From: Sedimentisphaerales bacterium
Lineage (GTDB): Bacteria; Planctomycetota; Phycisphaerae; Sedimentisphaerales; Anaerobacaceae
DNA length: 48,051 bases
NCBI GenBank assembly: GCA_016932095.1
Contig: JAFGDN010000022.1
Span: 1-48,051, forward strand
Direction: 5' to 3'
In this document: piece after piece, positions 1-7,504 of the stretch
Numbering within the stretch: position 1 is the stretch's first letter
Layout of the letters: each line of letters starts with the position of its first letter
Position numbers and translations under genes: made by a program
The notes under the pieces: model-generated
The model's database searches: none
Told to the model about the DNA's origin: nothing
The model's input: only the letters and a program-made list of their open reading frames with translations

Positions 1-47
1 CTCAACAGGGCATCTAAATACCGCACAACTGCCTGGTCTCTAACCAT
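1..47 (-). CDS. 5' end of an unidentified gene running off the left edge
   Basis: On the minus strand an ATG at 47-45 follows a purine-rich GGAGAAAGG and opens a frame beginning MVRDQAVVRYLDALL that is still open at base 1. Only 15 codons are visible, so no family can be named. The ribosome-binding-like sequence sits only 3 bases from the ATG, closer than usual, so the call is tentative. It lies 255 bases downstream of the gene ending at 303 and points the same way. Confidence 0.35.
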   Translation of the reverse strand, partial: MVRDQAVVRYLDALL

Positions 48-119
48 AAACCTTTCTCCAACAACAGGACCTTAATTTTACTCAAATTCACATCAACGCT
101 TCTTCATAATTGCGAAAAT

Positions 120-182
120 GTTAAAATGGGTAATTCTTAAATCGGAGATTCAACTTAAAAATCTTTAGTTAAAATGGGTAAT
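120..182. repeat. Two exact 15-bp direct repeats, 48 bp apart
   Basis: The 15-mer GTTAAAATGGGTAAT occurs at 120-134 and again at 168-182. Both copies lie in the AT-rich gap between the minus-strand genes at 1-47 and 303-743, upstream of the former. They could be paired regulator sites for that gene; nothing else in the gap (48-302) is recognisable. Confidence 0.5.
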
Positions 183-302
183 ATGAGCAAGATAGCAAAG
201 TGTTTTTTGCGGCAATAACTATACGATATCAAATTCACAAAGTTATTATCGGGCTTATGAATTTAATAAAAATTTTTTCTTGTAGGGAAAAAAATAACCT
301 TT

Positions 303-743
303 TTACTGATTTTCAGGTGGATTTATTGGAGTTGCACCCGCCGGGGGCAAGTTAACCTGCCTGCAAATTATCGACCTTTCGCCGAGAAGGGTTTCATTGG
401 CGAAAAGCTGAAACCGGTATTCACCGGTATGATGAAAAACGATTCCCATCATATTTACCGCTACCGTTACTATCTGCTTAACGTCTTTGAAATCGACGAC
501 CTGACCCTGCTCAAAAATAACCTTGTCCTGGTTTTCCATGTCAATGAGGCGAACACGAAGTTTTGTATTGCCATGGCCGTTGGTAAGCTCGCAAAAGAAC
601 AGAATCTGGTTGTGCCGGACGGGGTAATGCTGTGCGTTTATATTCTGGACGATGTTAATAATGCTGGGCATACCTGTAATTCGGTCGAAAATTACCCTGT
701 CGCAGACAACTATCGTCAATAACAGCGGCGCAACGTTTTCCAT
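303..743 (-). CDS. Conserved protein of unknown function, DUF6941-like
   Basis: This is a 146-residue protein with no signal peptide and no membrane segment. Its opening, with CDRVIFDRITGMPSIINIVQ at about residues 14-33, is the conserved feature I associate with the DUF6941 family of small beta-rich proteins, whose role is unknown. The middle (VRLIDMENQDKV, GEYRFQLFAN) has alternating hydrophobic beta-strand character. The ATG lies 16 bases past the stop of panB, so the two are probably cotranscribed. The proline-rich tail is low complexity. The family name is from memory; the gene call is firm. Confidence 0.7.
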   Translation of the reverse strand: MENVAPLLLTIVVCDRVIFDRITGMPSIINIVQNINAQHYPVRHNQILFFCELTNGHGNTKLRVRLIDMENQDKVIFEQGQVVDFKDVKQIVTVAVNMMGIVFHHTGEYRFQLFANETLLGERSIICRQVNLPPAGATPINPPENQ

Positions 744-759
744 TTTGTATCCTTATTTT

Positions 760-1602
760 TCAAATGAGCATTTTACGCAGGCGTTCTACTTCACCCGGTT
801 TCATACGATAGCAATGTTTATCATCGGGATATTCGCCGGCTTTTACCTGTCGGGCATACTCCGTAAAAGCGGCGATTGAGGCGTTTGCCAGATTAGCATA
901 ACTTTTTGCGAATTTTGGCACAGGACCGGCTGTCAGGCCGAGTATGTCGTGAGCTATAAGAATCTGGCCATCGCAGGCAGGTCCTGAACCGATTCCAATT
1001 ACCGGAACGTCGGCTCTTTCTGTGATAATCTGGGCAACTTCAGCGCAAACGCCTTCGAGCAACAACGCGCTTGCGCCTCCTTTTACCATTTGCTCGGCCA
1101 GAGAAACAAGCTCGAAGGCCATCTCCGTTGTAGAGGCCTCGGCCTTGAACCTGCCTATTTTGCCAATGCTTTGAGGCCTTATTCCAATGTGCGCCATAAC
1201 GGCCATACCGGCATCGCTAACGGCTTTGATTATGTCGAGATATGCCCTTGTAGCCTCGATTTTAATCATTTGAGCGTTGCATTCGGAGGCAAAGCGGCCT
1301 GCGTTTTTGACCGCGTCGAAGACACCCGTGTGAAACGATAAAAAAGGCATATCAGCGACGAGGCACACGTTCGGAGCGCCTCTGCGGACGGCGGCGGTTA
1401 TGGCGACCATAAAATCCATAGTCGCCGGCAGGGTTGTATCGTGGCCAAGAATGAGCTGGGCGGCGCTATCGCCCACAAGAATCATATCGACGCCTGTCTG
1501 GGCGATATAGCCGGCGGTCGTGTAATCGTAACAACTTACAGCCACTACCTTTCTGCCCTGCCGTTTGGCTTCTATCAAATCCGCTAACGTAACCTTTTCC
1601 AT
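760..1602 (-). CDS. panB: 3-methyl-2-oxobutanoate hydroxymethyltransferase
   Basis: PanB transfers a hydroxymethyl group from methylene-tetrahydrofolate to alpha-ketoisovalerate, giving ketopantoate, the first committed step to pantothenate and CoA. The 280-residue product has the family's TIM-barrel landmarks: the opening VTLADLIEAKRQGRKVV, MILVGDSAAQLILGH with its metal-binding Asp, VADMPFLSF, IKIEA, and AHIGIRPQS. VPVIGIGSGPACDGQILIAHD near residue 200 is the classic C-terminal signature. The open frame extends to a TTG at 1623, but the ATG at 1602 with GGAA just upstream matches normal PanB starts. IlvD, which makes the same keto acid precursor, is encoded separately at 17989. A DUF6941-like gene follows 16 bases downstream. 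Confidence 0.95.
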   Translation of the reverse strand: MEKVTLADLIEAKRQGRKVVAVSCYDYTTAGYIAQTGVDMILVGDSAAQLILGHDTTLPATMDFMVAITAAVRRGAPNVCLVADMPFLSFHTGVFDAVKNAGRFASECNAQMIKIEATRAYLDIIKAVSDAGMAVMAHIGIRPQSIGKIGRFKAEASTTEMAFELVSLAEQMVKGGASALLLEGVCAEVAQIITERADVPVIGIGSGPACDGQILIAHDILGLTAGPVPKFAKSYANLANASIAAFTEYARQVKAGEYPDDKHCYRMKPGEVERLRKMLI

Positions 1603-1755
1603 AATTTCCAATAACTCCAGCAAAATAACAGCTTATCGGTTAAAAATAATAGAACAAAACCTATTTAGCAAGCGTAAAATTTGCTTGTTTTTAAGCGTTT
1701 TTTGAAGGTTTTACAAAAAAAAGCGAAAAATATTGGTTTTTTTTATTAACAGCTC

Positions 1756-1786
1756 TTGACAAAGTGACATTATAAATGTGTAGATA
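1756..1786 (+). promoter_or_regulatory. Promoter of the candidate small RNA
   Basis: A perfect -35 box TTGACA lies at 1756-1761. The best -10 is TAGATA at 1781-1786 with a 19-bp spacer, or TGTAGA at 1779-1784 with 17 bp. No plus-strand coding region follows, but a strong terminator lies about 150 bases downstream. The -10 is imperfect, so the start site is uncertain by several bases. Confidence 0.5.
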
Positions 1787-1792
1787 GGCAAA

Positions 1793-1941
1793 AGGTTTTT
1801 TTAAAGAAATTTAATGTATTAAGGCGATTATTAAGATTAAGGCAGTATCGAGGCAACAGAGGACTTGGAAACCGTCATTTTATTGGCTTTTCATCACCCT
1901 CCTCCGAAGCCAGATTCAGCGTTTTAGAATCTGGCTTTTTT
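1793..1941 (+). ncRNA. Candidate small regulatory RNA with an anti-Shine-Dalgarno loop
   Basis: About 150 bases are bounded by a sigma-70-like promoter and an intrinsic terminator, with no credible reading frame. Near the 3' end GGCTT (1885-1889) can pair with AAGCC (1907-1911), which would place CCCTCCTCC (1897-1905) in an open 17-base loop. That C-rich sequence is complementary to a Shine-Dalgarno element, the arrangement used by C-rich-loop sRNAs such as RsaE-type RNAs. The AAGCC strand is also the 5' arm of the terminator, so the two stems exclude each other. This could make the element an attenuator instead of a stable sRNA. It fills most of the 455-base gap between panB and recO; the rest of that gap is AT-rich with nothing recognisable. 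Expression is inferred, not shown. Confidence 0.45.
1907..1941 (+). terminator. Intrinsic terminator of the candidate sRNA
   Basis: A perfect 11-bp stem, AAGCCAGATTC at 1907-1917 with GAATCTGGCTT at 1927-1937, encloses a 9-base loop and runs into a run of T to 1941. Confidence 0.8.
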
Positions 1942-2058
1942 AATGTTGATATTTGTAAAATGGTGAATAGCATCAATGTTTCAATTGTCAATATAGGAAA
2001 GATATTTACTCTTTCATACATTTAAGCATTTATCCCATTTTTCACATCTTCAAAACCA

Positions 2059-2820
2059 TCATTTTAATATATATTTCGCCATTCTCGGATGTCTGCCGAG
2101 AATATCAGCGATGTAATTAATCAATAAATCCTCGGCTTCTTTTTTTATATTGTATTCCGCAGAATCGAGGGATTTGATATCAGCAAGCCCCTTTACCGTC
2201 TGAAGTTTAATCTGAATTTTATCCGGGAACGCCCCCTGGCAATCCCTGCAGATTAAGCCCTTTGCATTGACGCTGAAATAAGCCGAGTTCCAGTGAACAT
2301 TGAAAGCCCTGTTGCAATTTACGCAAAAATCAAATACGGGGCTTAGGCCGATTTCTTTGAGCAAACGCAGTTGAAACAATATAAGCAGTGCCAGGACTTC
2401 GCCGCGGCAGCCGTCAGATACTTTTACTTTTTTCCGGCTGACGTCCCGTAGAAACGTAATCAGACAATCAAACAAGCCCGGATGAGCATCATATTCCTTC
2501 GTCAGGAGGTCTATCAGCTCAACGGCAAACAGACAGCAGTGCAGGATATAAAGGTCCTGAGCTAAAACCGACGAGTTTGCGTCCCCTTCGAGCGGTTCAA
2601 ACTCGGTCAGGGGCGCCAGCTTATCACGGCCGGCGTCAGAAAAAACAATATTGCCGTATGAAAATATGTCGATAGGTCCCCCGAAAGGATTTTTATTCCG
2701 TTTTGCGCCTTTGGCAATAAGTGAGAGCTTGCCGGTGTTCCTGGCAAAAAAAGTAACTATTTGAGAGGTCTCGGAATAGTCAACCGCACGAATACAAACG
2801 GCCTGGTCGTTCGTCAGCAT
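2059..2820 (-). CDS. recO: DNA repair protein RecO
   Basis: RecO loads RecA onto SSB-coated single-stranded DNA in the RecFOR recombination pathway. The 253-residue length is typical. The N-terminal OB-fold is recognisable in DQAVCIRAVDYSETSQIVTF and in KLSLIAKGAKRNKN. The C-terminal domain carries a zinc knuckle, CVNC at about residues 166-169 and CRDC at about 191-194. Its ATG at 2820 lies inside the last codons of ybeY, a 7-base overlap that suggests translational coupling. It is the last gene of the long minus-strand run beginning near 10.26 kb. No strong terminator is visible after it. Confidence 0.93.
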   Translation of the reverse strand: MLTNDQAVCIRAVDYSETSQIVTFFARNTGKLSLIAKGAKRNKNPFGGPIDIFSYGNIVFSDAGRDKLAPLTEFEPLEGDANSSVLAQDLYILHCCLFAVELIDLLTKEYDAHPGLFDCLITFLRDVSRKKVKVSDGCRGEVLALLILFQLRLLKEIGLSPVFDFCVNCNRAFNVHWNSAYFSVNAKGLICRDCQGAFPDKIQIKLQTVKGLADIKSLDSAEYNIKKEAEDLLINYIADILGRHPRMAKYILK

Positions 2821-3293
2821 TTTTGTCGCTGTTTCTTCGATACGAGATTTCTTTTATTATCGTAAACCAAACCAAATCCCTGCTGCTGAAGGATTTCATC
2901 CTCAATGCGGTGCATCTTCTTCGCCTGCGAGGGCGCCAGGTCATTCAATCCGAGAAGGTGCAGAAGACCGTGAGTAATATACAGCGCCAATTCGGCCAAG
3001 GCGGAATGCCCCCGCTTTTCGGCCTCCGACCCGGCCCTTTGGCCGTTTACCACAAGCTCAAACAGTTTCCGACCGCCACCGAGGTCCGACAAATCAAAGG
3101 CGATACAATCGGTAGCGGTTTTACGATGCAGGAACTTCTCATTGAGCTTGCGAATCTGTTTGTTGCCTACGATTGCGATACTGATTTTCGCTTCAGCAAG
3201 ATTGAACCGCCGGCAAATTGTTCTCACCAGTTTCTTTAACTTCGCCTGATGAAAGGCGAATTCCCGCCCGCCATAAAAGGTTACAGTAAGCAT
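2814..3293 (-). CDS. ybeY: Endoribonuclease YbeY with an altered metal-site ligand
   Basis: YbeY is a zinc-dependent endoribonuclease needed for 16S rRNA 3'-end maturation and ribosome quality control. The 159-residue protein keeps the family plan: MLTVTFYGG start, NEKFLHRKTATDCIAFDL, and the metal helix ITHGLLHLLG. The usual site is H-x3-H-x5-H. Here the ligands are His108 and His112, but the third position is Asp118 (LGLND) instead of the His of GYDH. Asp can serve as third ligand in other zinc proteases with an HExxHxxGxxD site, so activity may be kept. The gene lies 19 bases after the HD phosphodiesterase-like gene and overlaps recO, within the same operon as phoH, its common neighbour in bacteria. 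Confidence 0.92.
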   Translation of the reverse strand: MLTVTFYGGREFAFHQAKLKKLVRTICRRFNLAEAKISIAIVGNKQIRKLNEKFLHRKTATDCIAFDLSDLGGGRKLFELVVNGQRAGSEAEKRGHSALAELALYITHGLLHLLGLNDLAPSQAKKMHRIEDEILQQQGFGLVYDNKRNLVSKKQRQKC

Positions 3294-3312
3294 AGCACAT
3301 TACATACACGCA

Positions 3313-4818
3313 TTATACCTGTTCGGGCGGCGTTTCCGGTGGTTTCGGATATGCGATTCGGCCGTGGTAGTAAGCCGCCACTGATTTACTTATGCTGGCC
3401 TCAATTCTGCTAAGCTCCCGCAGAGACAAGTCGCACTCGTCAAACTGGCCGTCCTGCAGCCGTCTCATCGCTATATTATGCACCACCGCTTCAATTTTCG
3501 TCGGCGTGGGCTCCGACAAAGACCTCACGGCCCCTTCAACCGCGTCGGCAATCATAATAATCGCGGCCTCTTTGGTCCTGGGTTTGGGCCCCGGATAACG
3601 AAACTCGCCCTCAGACGGAGGCGTGCTGTCGGCAGAACCGTTCTGCTCGTGCTGTTTGACCGCCCGGTCATAAAAATACTCGACCAGCGTTGTTCCGTGA
3701 TGGGTTTCAATGAATTGCCTCAATACCGCGGGCAATCCATATTCTTCGGCCAGCTCCATACCGTCTTTTATATGACCTACAATAATCAACTGGCTCATCT
3801 GCGGGGAGAGTTCCTTGTGCCAGCTTACCGAACCGAGCTGGTTTTCAACAAAATAGCCGGGTTTATTGATTTTACCGATGTCGTGATAATAAGCCCCCAC
3901 CCTGCATAAAAGGCCGTTTCGTCCGACTTCCTCGGCTGCGGCCTCGGAGATAGTGCCGATAAGCAAACTGTGACTAAACGTGCCGGGGGCTTCGATAGCG
4001 AGACGCCTTAACAACGGCTGGTTGGCATCGCTGTAATCCAGCAGAGTCATACTCGTCGCAATCCGGAATACCTTCTCAAGAACCGGCAGCAGACCCTGTA
4101 TAAGCACCCCGACGAAAAAAGTAACAGCGGCATTTGAACCCGCGGTTCTGAGCAAATCCATTGACCAGCCGGCTGAGGCAAGAAACTCACACGCCGCCGA
4201 CACCAAAAACGTTATAAACGACGCCGCCAGGCTTACCTCCAGAAGCTTCATTCTTGTCCGGATATCACTGAGGAAAAAACAAAACGGCAGCGACGCGGCA
4301 ATCATTGTAAATAACACGTTTATATTGTCGAAACGCGCCGTCGCAAGATAAGTAAGGGCACAATAGAAAAAAATCATAGCGGCGGCGAATTGCTGGCTGA
4401 AAGTAATCGTCAAAATCAAAGCCGCTGTAACGGCGGTGGCCGTGGTCCAAAAGTACTGGCCCGTCAGCGCGACGGAAATTTTAGCGGTAATCAGCAAGAG
4501 TGAAAAAAATATCGCCAGCCCAAACACTCTCGCCGGATTTCTTATAAATCGTTTTTGGTACAGGTGGATATGCATAGCGATAGCCAGACATATCAGGACT
4601 ACCATCACCGCCATAGACGCCAGCCGGGCGAGGTCAAACTGCTGAATCCATTCATACCCGAGCACCGGCACGCACAGAATCACGAACATCAGCCACGCGA
4701 CGGCGGAGTAAATGACTTCGGGACTGGCAAATCGTCCGAGGTTGCCGAAACCCCAGTCAGGATTTATCTCTTTGCGAATCCTGCCCCTGCGCGAAACTGA
4801 TTTATTGAATAAGCCCAT
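3313..4818 (-). CDS. 7TM-HD family protein, probable c-di-AMP phosphodiesterase (PgpH-like)
   Basis: The 501-residue protein has an N-terminal membrane domain with about seven hydrophobic segments (for example VIYSAVAWLMFVILCVPVL and AVTFFVGVLIQGLLPVL). A cytoplasmic HD domain follows. The HD site is clear: GTFSHSLLIG, then YYHDIGK near residue 315, VGHIKDG and ETHHGT. This is the arrangement of PgpH-type enzymes, which hydrolyse c-di-AMP. It is shorter than full-length PgpH (about 700 or more residues) and starts directly with membrane segments, so the large extracytoplasmic N-terminal domain is missing. It sits between phoH and ybeY, a conserved order across bacteria. Substrate is inferred from the family. 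Confidence 0.85.
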   Translation of the reverse strand: MGLFNKSVSRRGRIRKEINPDWGFGNLGRFASPEVIYSAVAWLMFVILCVPVLGYEWIQQFDLARLASMAVMVVLICLAIAMHIHLYQKRFIRNPARVFGLAIFFSLLLITAKISVALTGQYFWTTATAVTAALILTITFSQQFAAAMIFFYCALTYLATARFDNINVLFTMIAASLPFCFFLSDIRTRMKLLEVSLAASFITFLVSAACEFLASAGWSMDLLRTAGSNAAVTFFVGVLIQGLLPVLEKVFRIATSMTLLDYSDANQPLLRRLAIEAPGTFSHSLLIGTISEAAAEEVGRNGLLCRVGAYYHDIGKINKPGYFVENQLGSVSWHKELSPQMSQLIIVGHIKDGMELAEEYGLPAVLRQFIETHHGTTLVEYFYDRAVKQHEQNGSADSTPPSEGEFRYPGPKPRTKEAAIIMIADAVEGAVRSLSEPTPTKIEAVVHNIAMRRLQDGQFDECDLSLRELSRIEASISKSVAAYYHGRIAYPKPPETPPEQV

Positions 4819-4840
4819 ATCTGCCTTCCGAGCCGCTTAC

Positions 4841-4898
4841 CGATGATTGATTATTGCGACCTACAGATGTAACGTGAAAATATTTTTCTCAATCATCG
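4841..4898. repeat. 10-bp inverted repeat between phoH and the HD gene
   Basis: CGATGATTGA at 4841-4850 and TCAATCATCG at 4889-4898 are perfect complements separated by 38 bases. They lie in the 94-base gap between phoH and the HD phosphodiesterase-like gene, the widest gap in the middle of this operon. In the mRNA the arms could form a long hairpin just upstream of the HD gene start. It is not a terminator because no T run follows. Confidence 0.5.
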
Positions 4899-4912
4899 AT
4901 TGTTAATAATTC

Positions 4913-5881
4913 TTACTCGTTTTGCCGAGCCGCACGTTTTGACGTTACGCTTCTGCCTATTCGATAGGCGTGAACGATATTCTGAACAAGCCGATGCCTG
5001 ACAATATCGCTGCGGGTCAGCTCTACCACGCCAATTCCTTTTATACGTCGCAGGCGGTCAATTGCCTCAATCATACCACTTTTCTGTCCGGCGGGCAGGT
5101 CTATCTGGGTTATGTCGCCTGTTATTATCATTTTCGAGCCGCGTCCGAGACGCGTAAGCACCATCAGCATCTGCAGGGGCGAGGTGTTCTGGGCCTCGTC
5201 GCAGATTATCAGCGATTCATTCAGGGTCCTTCCCCGCATAAAGGCCAGGGGAATAAGCTCGATGACGTCCATCTCCATAAATTTTCTCATCTGGGAGAAA
5301 TCCATCATATCTTCGAGGGCGTCGAACAAAGGGCGCAGGTAGGGATTGACCTTTGCGGCGATATCGCCGGGGAGAAAACCGAGTTTTTCGCCCGCCTCAA
5401 CCGCGGGCCTTGCGAGAACGACGCGTCTGACCTGCCTTTTCTTGAGCATCGAGACGGCGACAGCAACCGCGAGGTAGGTCTTACCCGTTCCGGCCGGTCC
5501 TATGCAAAACGTCAGGTCGTTGGCAAGCATTGCCTGGATATAACGAAGCTGACCTTTTGTGTTCGGCTCAATTACCTTTTTGTGCGAATAGACCGTAAGC
5601 GTCTCATCGGCAACAATCGAGGTTGAATCAACGAAAACGATAAGCATCTTATTCACATCATCCGGCGTTAGTGAGCCGCGGCTGAGGAGGTGTTTTTGCA
5701 TCTTGTCGATGACCTCGGCGACCCGGTTGACAGCAGCCGACCTGCCGGCAACCAGAAGGTTATCGCCTCGGGCCGTTATCCTGACGCCAAAAGCGTCTCG
5801 CAGGAGGCGCAAATGGCTATCGGCAGGCCCGAACAGTTCAAGCTGCTTTTCGGCTGATTTGAGTTGTATGGTGATTTCCAA
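4913..5881 (-). CDS. phoH: PhoH family ATPase
   Basis: PhoH proteins are cytoplasmic P-loop ATPases linked to RNA processing, often genetically tied to YbeY. The 322-residue product has an N-terminal KH-like segment (about residues 20-62). The ATPase domain follows, with Walker A GPAGTGKT at 128-135 and Walker B LIICDEAQN with D228-E229. LARPAVEAGEKLGFLPGD and GDITQIDLP are further family signatures. The start is a TTG at 5881, preceded by AGAGGA six bases upstream. The gene follows cdsA by 10 bases. Its placement upstream of ybeY fits a role in RNA maturation; the exact reaction is unknown. Confidence 0.92.
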   Translation of the reverse strand: MEITIQLKSAEKQLELFGPADSHLRLLRDAFGVRITARGDNLLVAGRSAAVNRVAEVIDKMQKHLLSRGSLTPDDVNKMLIVFVDSTSIVADETLTVYSHKKVIEPNTKGQLRYIQAMLANDLTFCIGPAGTGKTYLAVAVAVSMLKKRQVRRVVLARPAVEAGEKLGFLPGDIAAKVNPYLRPLFDALEDMMDFSQMRKFMEMDVIELIPLAFMRGRTLNESLIICDEAQNTSPLQMLMVLTRLGRGSKMIITGDITQIDLPAGQKSGMIEAIDRLRRIKGIGVVELTRSDIVRHRLVQNIVHAYRIGRSVTSKRAARQNE

Positions 5882-5891
5882 GTTTTTTCCT

Positions 5892-6689
5892 CTATCCGGC
5901 CACTAATAAAAAAAACAAATATCCGAACGGCGCCGCTATTAGAATTGAATCGACGACGTCCAATATGCCGCCAAAACCGGGCACATTATTCGAGGCGTCT
6001 TTTTTTTCGGCGTCCCTTTTCAACATTGATTCAGCCAAATCGCCCAATTGACCAAGAAACGCAAAAACAACTCCGAAAACCACACCCAACCACCAAGACA
6101 TTATATCACAAAATACGACAAAGGCCACAGCGATAAGCACTGCAAAAACAACGGCTCCGGCCATACCTTCCCAGGTTTTGTTGGGGCTTATTACGGGCGA
6201 AAATTTATGTTTGCCGAAAAGCCGGCCAAACGTGTAAGCCCCTATGTCGGAACACTTTACGACAAATATTAACGTAAGCAGGCGCCAGGGACCGAATTCT
6301 ATGCGGACAGCAGGCACAAAGCAAGCCAGCAAACCGAGATAAATAATTGAAAAGCAGGCGCCGCCACAATTTGCAAGCACCCCTGATATACCGTATCGAA
6401 CCCGATGATACAGGAAACACATCATAACGGAAAAGGCCAGCAGAAAAAGAAAAAGTGAGAAGCGTTCAAGCCAATAAGGACTCGTGGAAAGCAAAATCGA
6501 GGCGGGAATTGAAACAGGCAGCAGGATTTTTATGTTTTTTGACGAGGCAAGTTTGGATAACTCGAACAGGCCGGCGATTTCCAGTAACGCGACAAGCCCG
6601 ATAAGCAGCAGCCCGCTTTTATCGAGCAGGACGATTGCGACAAAGGCAAGCGTCATTAGCGTCCCGAAAATCAGACGATACCTGAGCAT
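5892..6689 (-). CDS. cdsA: Phosphatidate cytidylyltransferase
   Basis: CdsA converts phosphatidic acid and CTP into CDP-diacylglycerol in the inner membrane, feeding phospholipid synthesis including the PgpA branch encoded at 12851. The 265-residue protein is mostly hydrophobic with about eight membrane segments. It has the conserved C-terminal signature: SPNKTWEG, then SMLKRDAEKKD and VPGFGGILDVVDS. Compared with the classic pattern the conserved His of PGHGG is Phe and the Arg of LDRxDS is Val. This may be usual for planctomycetes but I cannot check that. Its ATG abuts the uppS stop codon, the usual uppS-cdsA order. Confidence 0.92.
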   Translation of the reverse strand: MLRYRLIFGTLMTLAFVAIVLLDKSGLLLIGLVALLEIAGLFELSKLASSKNIKILLPVSIPASILLSTSPYWLERFSLFLFLLAFSVMMCFLYHRVRYGISGVLANCGGACFSIIYLGLLACFVPAVRIEFGPWRLLTLIFVVKCSDIGAYTFGRLFGKHKFSPVISPNKTWEGMAGAVVFAVLIAVAFVVFCDIMSWWLGVVFGVVFAFLGQLGDLAESMLKRDAEKKDASNNVPGFGGILDVVDSILIAAPFGYLFFLLVAG

Positions 6690-7487
6690 TTAACCGTCCT
6701 TCGAATCCACGACCGCCCCGAAACGCCTCGTGCGTTTGGCATAAGCCAGAATGGCTTTTTCGAGGTCCGCCTTTTCGAAATCGGGCCAGAGCGTCTCGGT
6801 CACGTAAAATTCGCAATAGGAAATCTGCCAGAGGAGAAAATTACTGACTCTCATCTCGTTTGCGGTCCGTATTAAAAGGTCGGGGTCGGGCAGACCGGCG
6901 GTATAAAGATGCGAATCAATACACTTTTCGTCGATATCCTCAAGCGACAACCGGCCGGCCTTGTGCTTTCGGGCGATTTCCCTTGTCGCGTCGATTATTT
7001 CAACCCTGCTGCCGTAGTTAAGCGCCAGCGCAAAGACCATACCGGTATTTTTTTCGGTGGCCTTGGCCGTATCGGTCAGCGCCTTTTTGACGATTTGCGG
7101 CAGGCGTTCCATCCGGCCGAGGTGAACCAGCTTGACGTTATCTTCCATAAGGGTCGGGCGCATCTTGTCCAGATATTCGGCGTAAAGGTGCATCAGGACG
7201 TCAATTTCCTCCTGCGGTCTTTTCCAGTTTTCGATGCTGAAGGAATACAGGGTAAGGACCTCGATTCCGAAATCGACGCAGCACTGGGAGATTTTTTCAG
7301 CGGTTTTGCCGCCCTGCCGGTGGCCTTCATATCGGGGCAGCCCCCTGTTCTGCGCCCATCGGCCGTTGCCGTCCATAATTATAGCGATATGGCGAGGCAT
7401 ATCCCCGGGCTTAATACCAAGCCGGGCGGCAGTTTGATTAAATCTGGTTTCTGCGTTTTTGTTCATTGTTCGTTGTTCATTGTTCAT
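6690..7487 (-). CDS. uppS: Isoprenyl transferase (undecaprenyl diphosphate synthase type)
   Basis: This cis-prenyltransferase elongates farnesyl diphosphate to the C55 carrier lipid used in cell-wall and surface-polymer export. Signatures are the catalytic HIAIIMDGNGRWA, EGHRQGG, LTLYSFSIENWKRP, NYGSR and DLLIRTANEMRVSNFLLWQ. The usual RTGGE is RTANE here. C-terminal WPDF closes the fold. The first ATG at 7487 lies in a small ATGAAC-type repeat with no clear Shine-Dalgarno, so the second ATG at 7466 is an equal candidate. It follows purA by 17 bases and touches cdsA. Confidence 0.93.
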   Translation of the reverse strand: MNNEQRTMNKNAETRFNQTAARLGIKPGDMPRHIAIIMDGNGRWAQNRGLPRYEGHRQGGKTAEKISQCCVDFGIEVLTLYSFSIENWKRPQEEIDVLMHLYAEYLDKMRPTLMEDNVKLVHLGRMERLPQIVKKALTDTAKATEKNTGMVFALALNYGSRVEIIDATREIARKHKAGRLSLEDIDEKCIDSHLYTAGLPDPDLLIRTANEMRVSNFLLWQISYCEFYVTETLWPDFEKADLEKAILAYAKRTRRFGAVVDSKDG

Positions 7488-7504
7488 TGACTACGAACTC
7501 GGAA

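Noticed and set aside
1660-1700. Short CAAGC/GCTTG stem with a T run on the plus strand before panB
   Set aside because: Only 5 bp, no plus-strand gene precedes it, and it lies in the panB leader region; not supported as a terminator.
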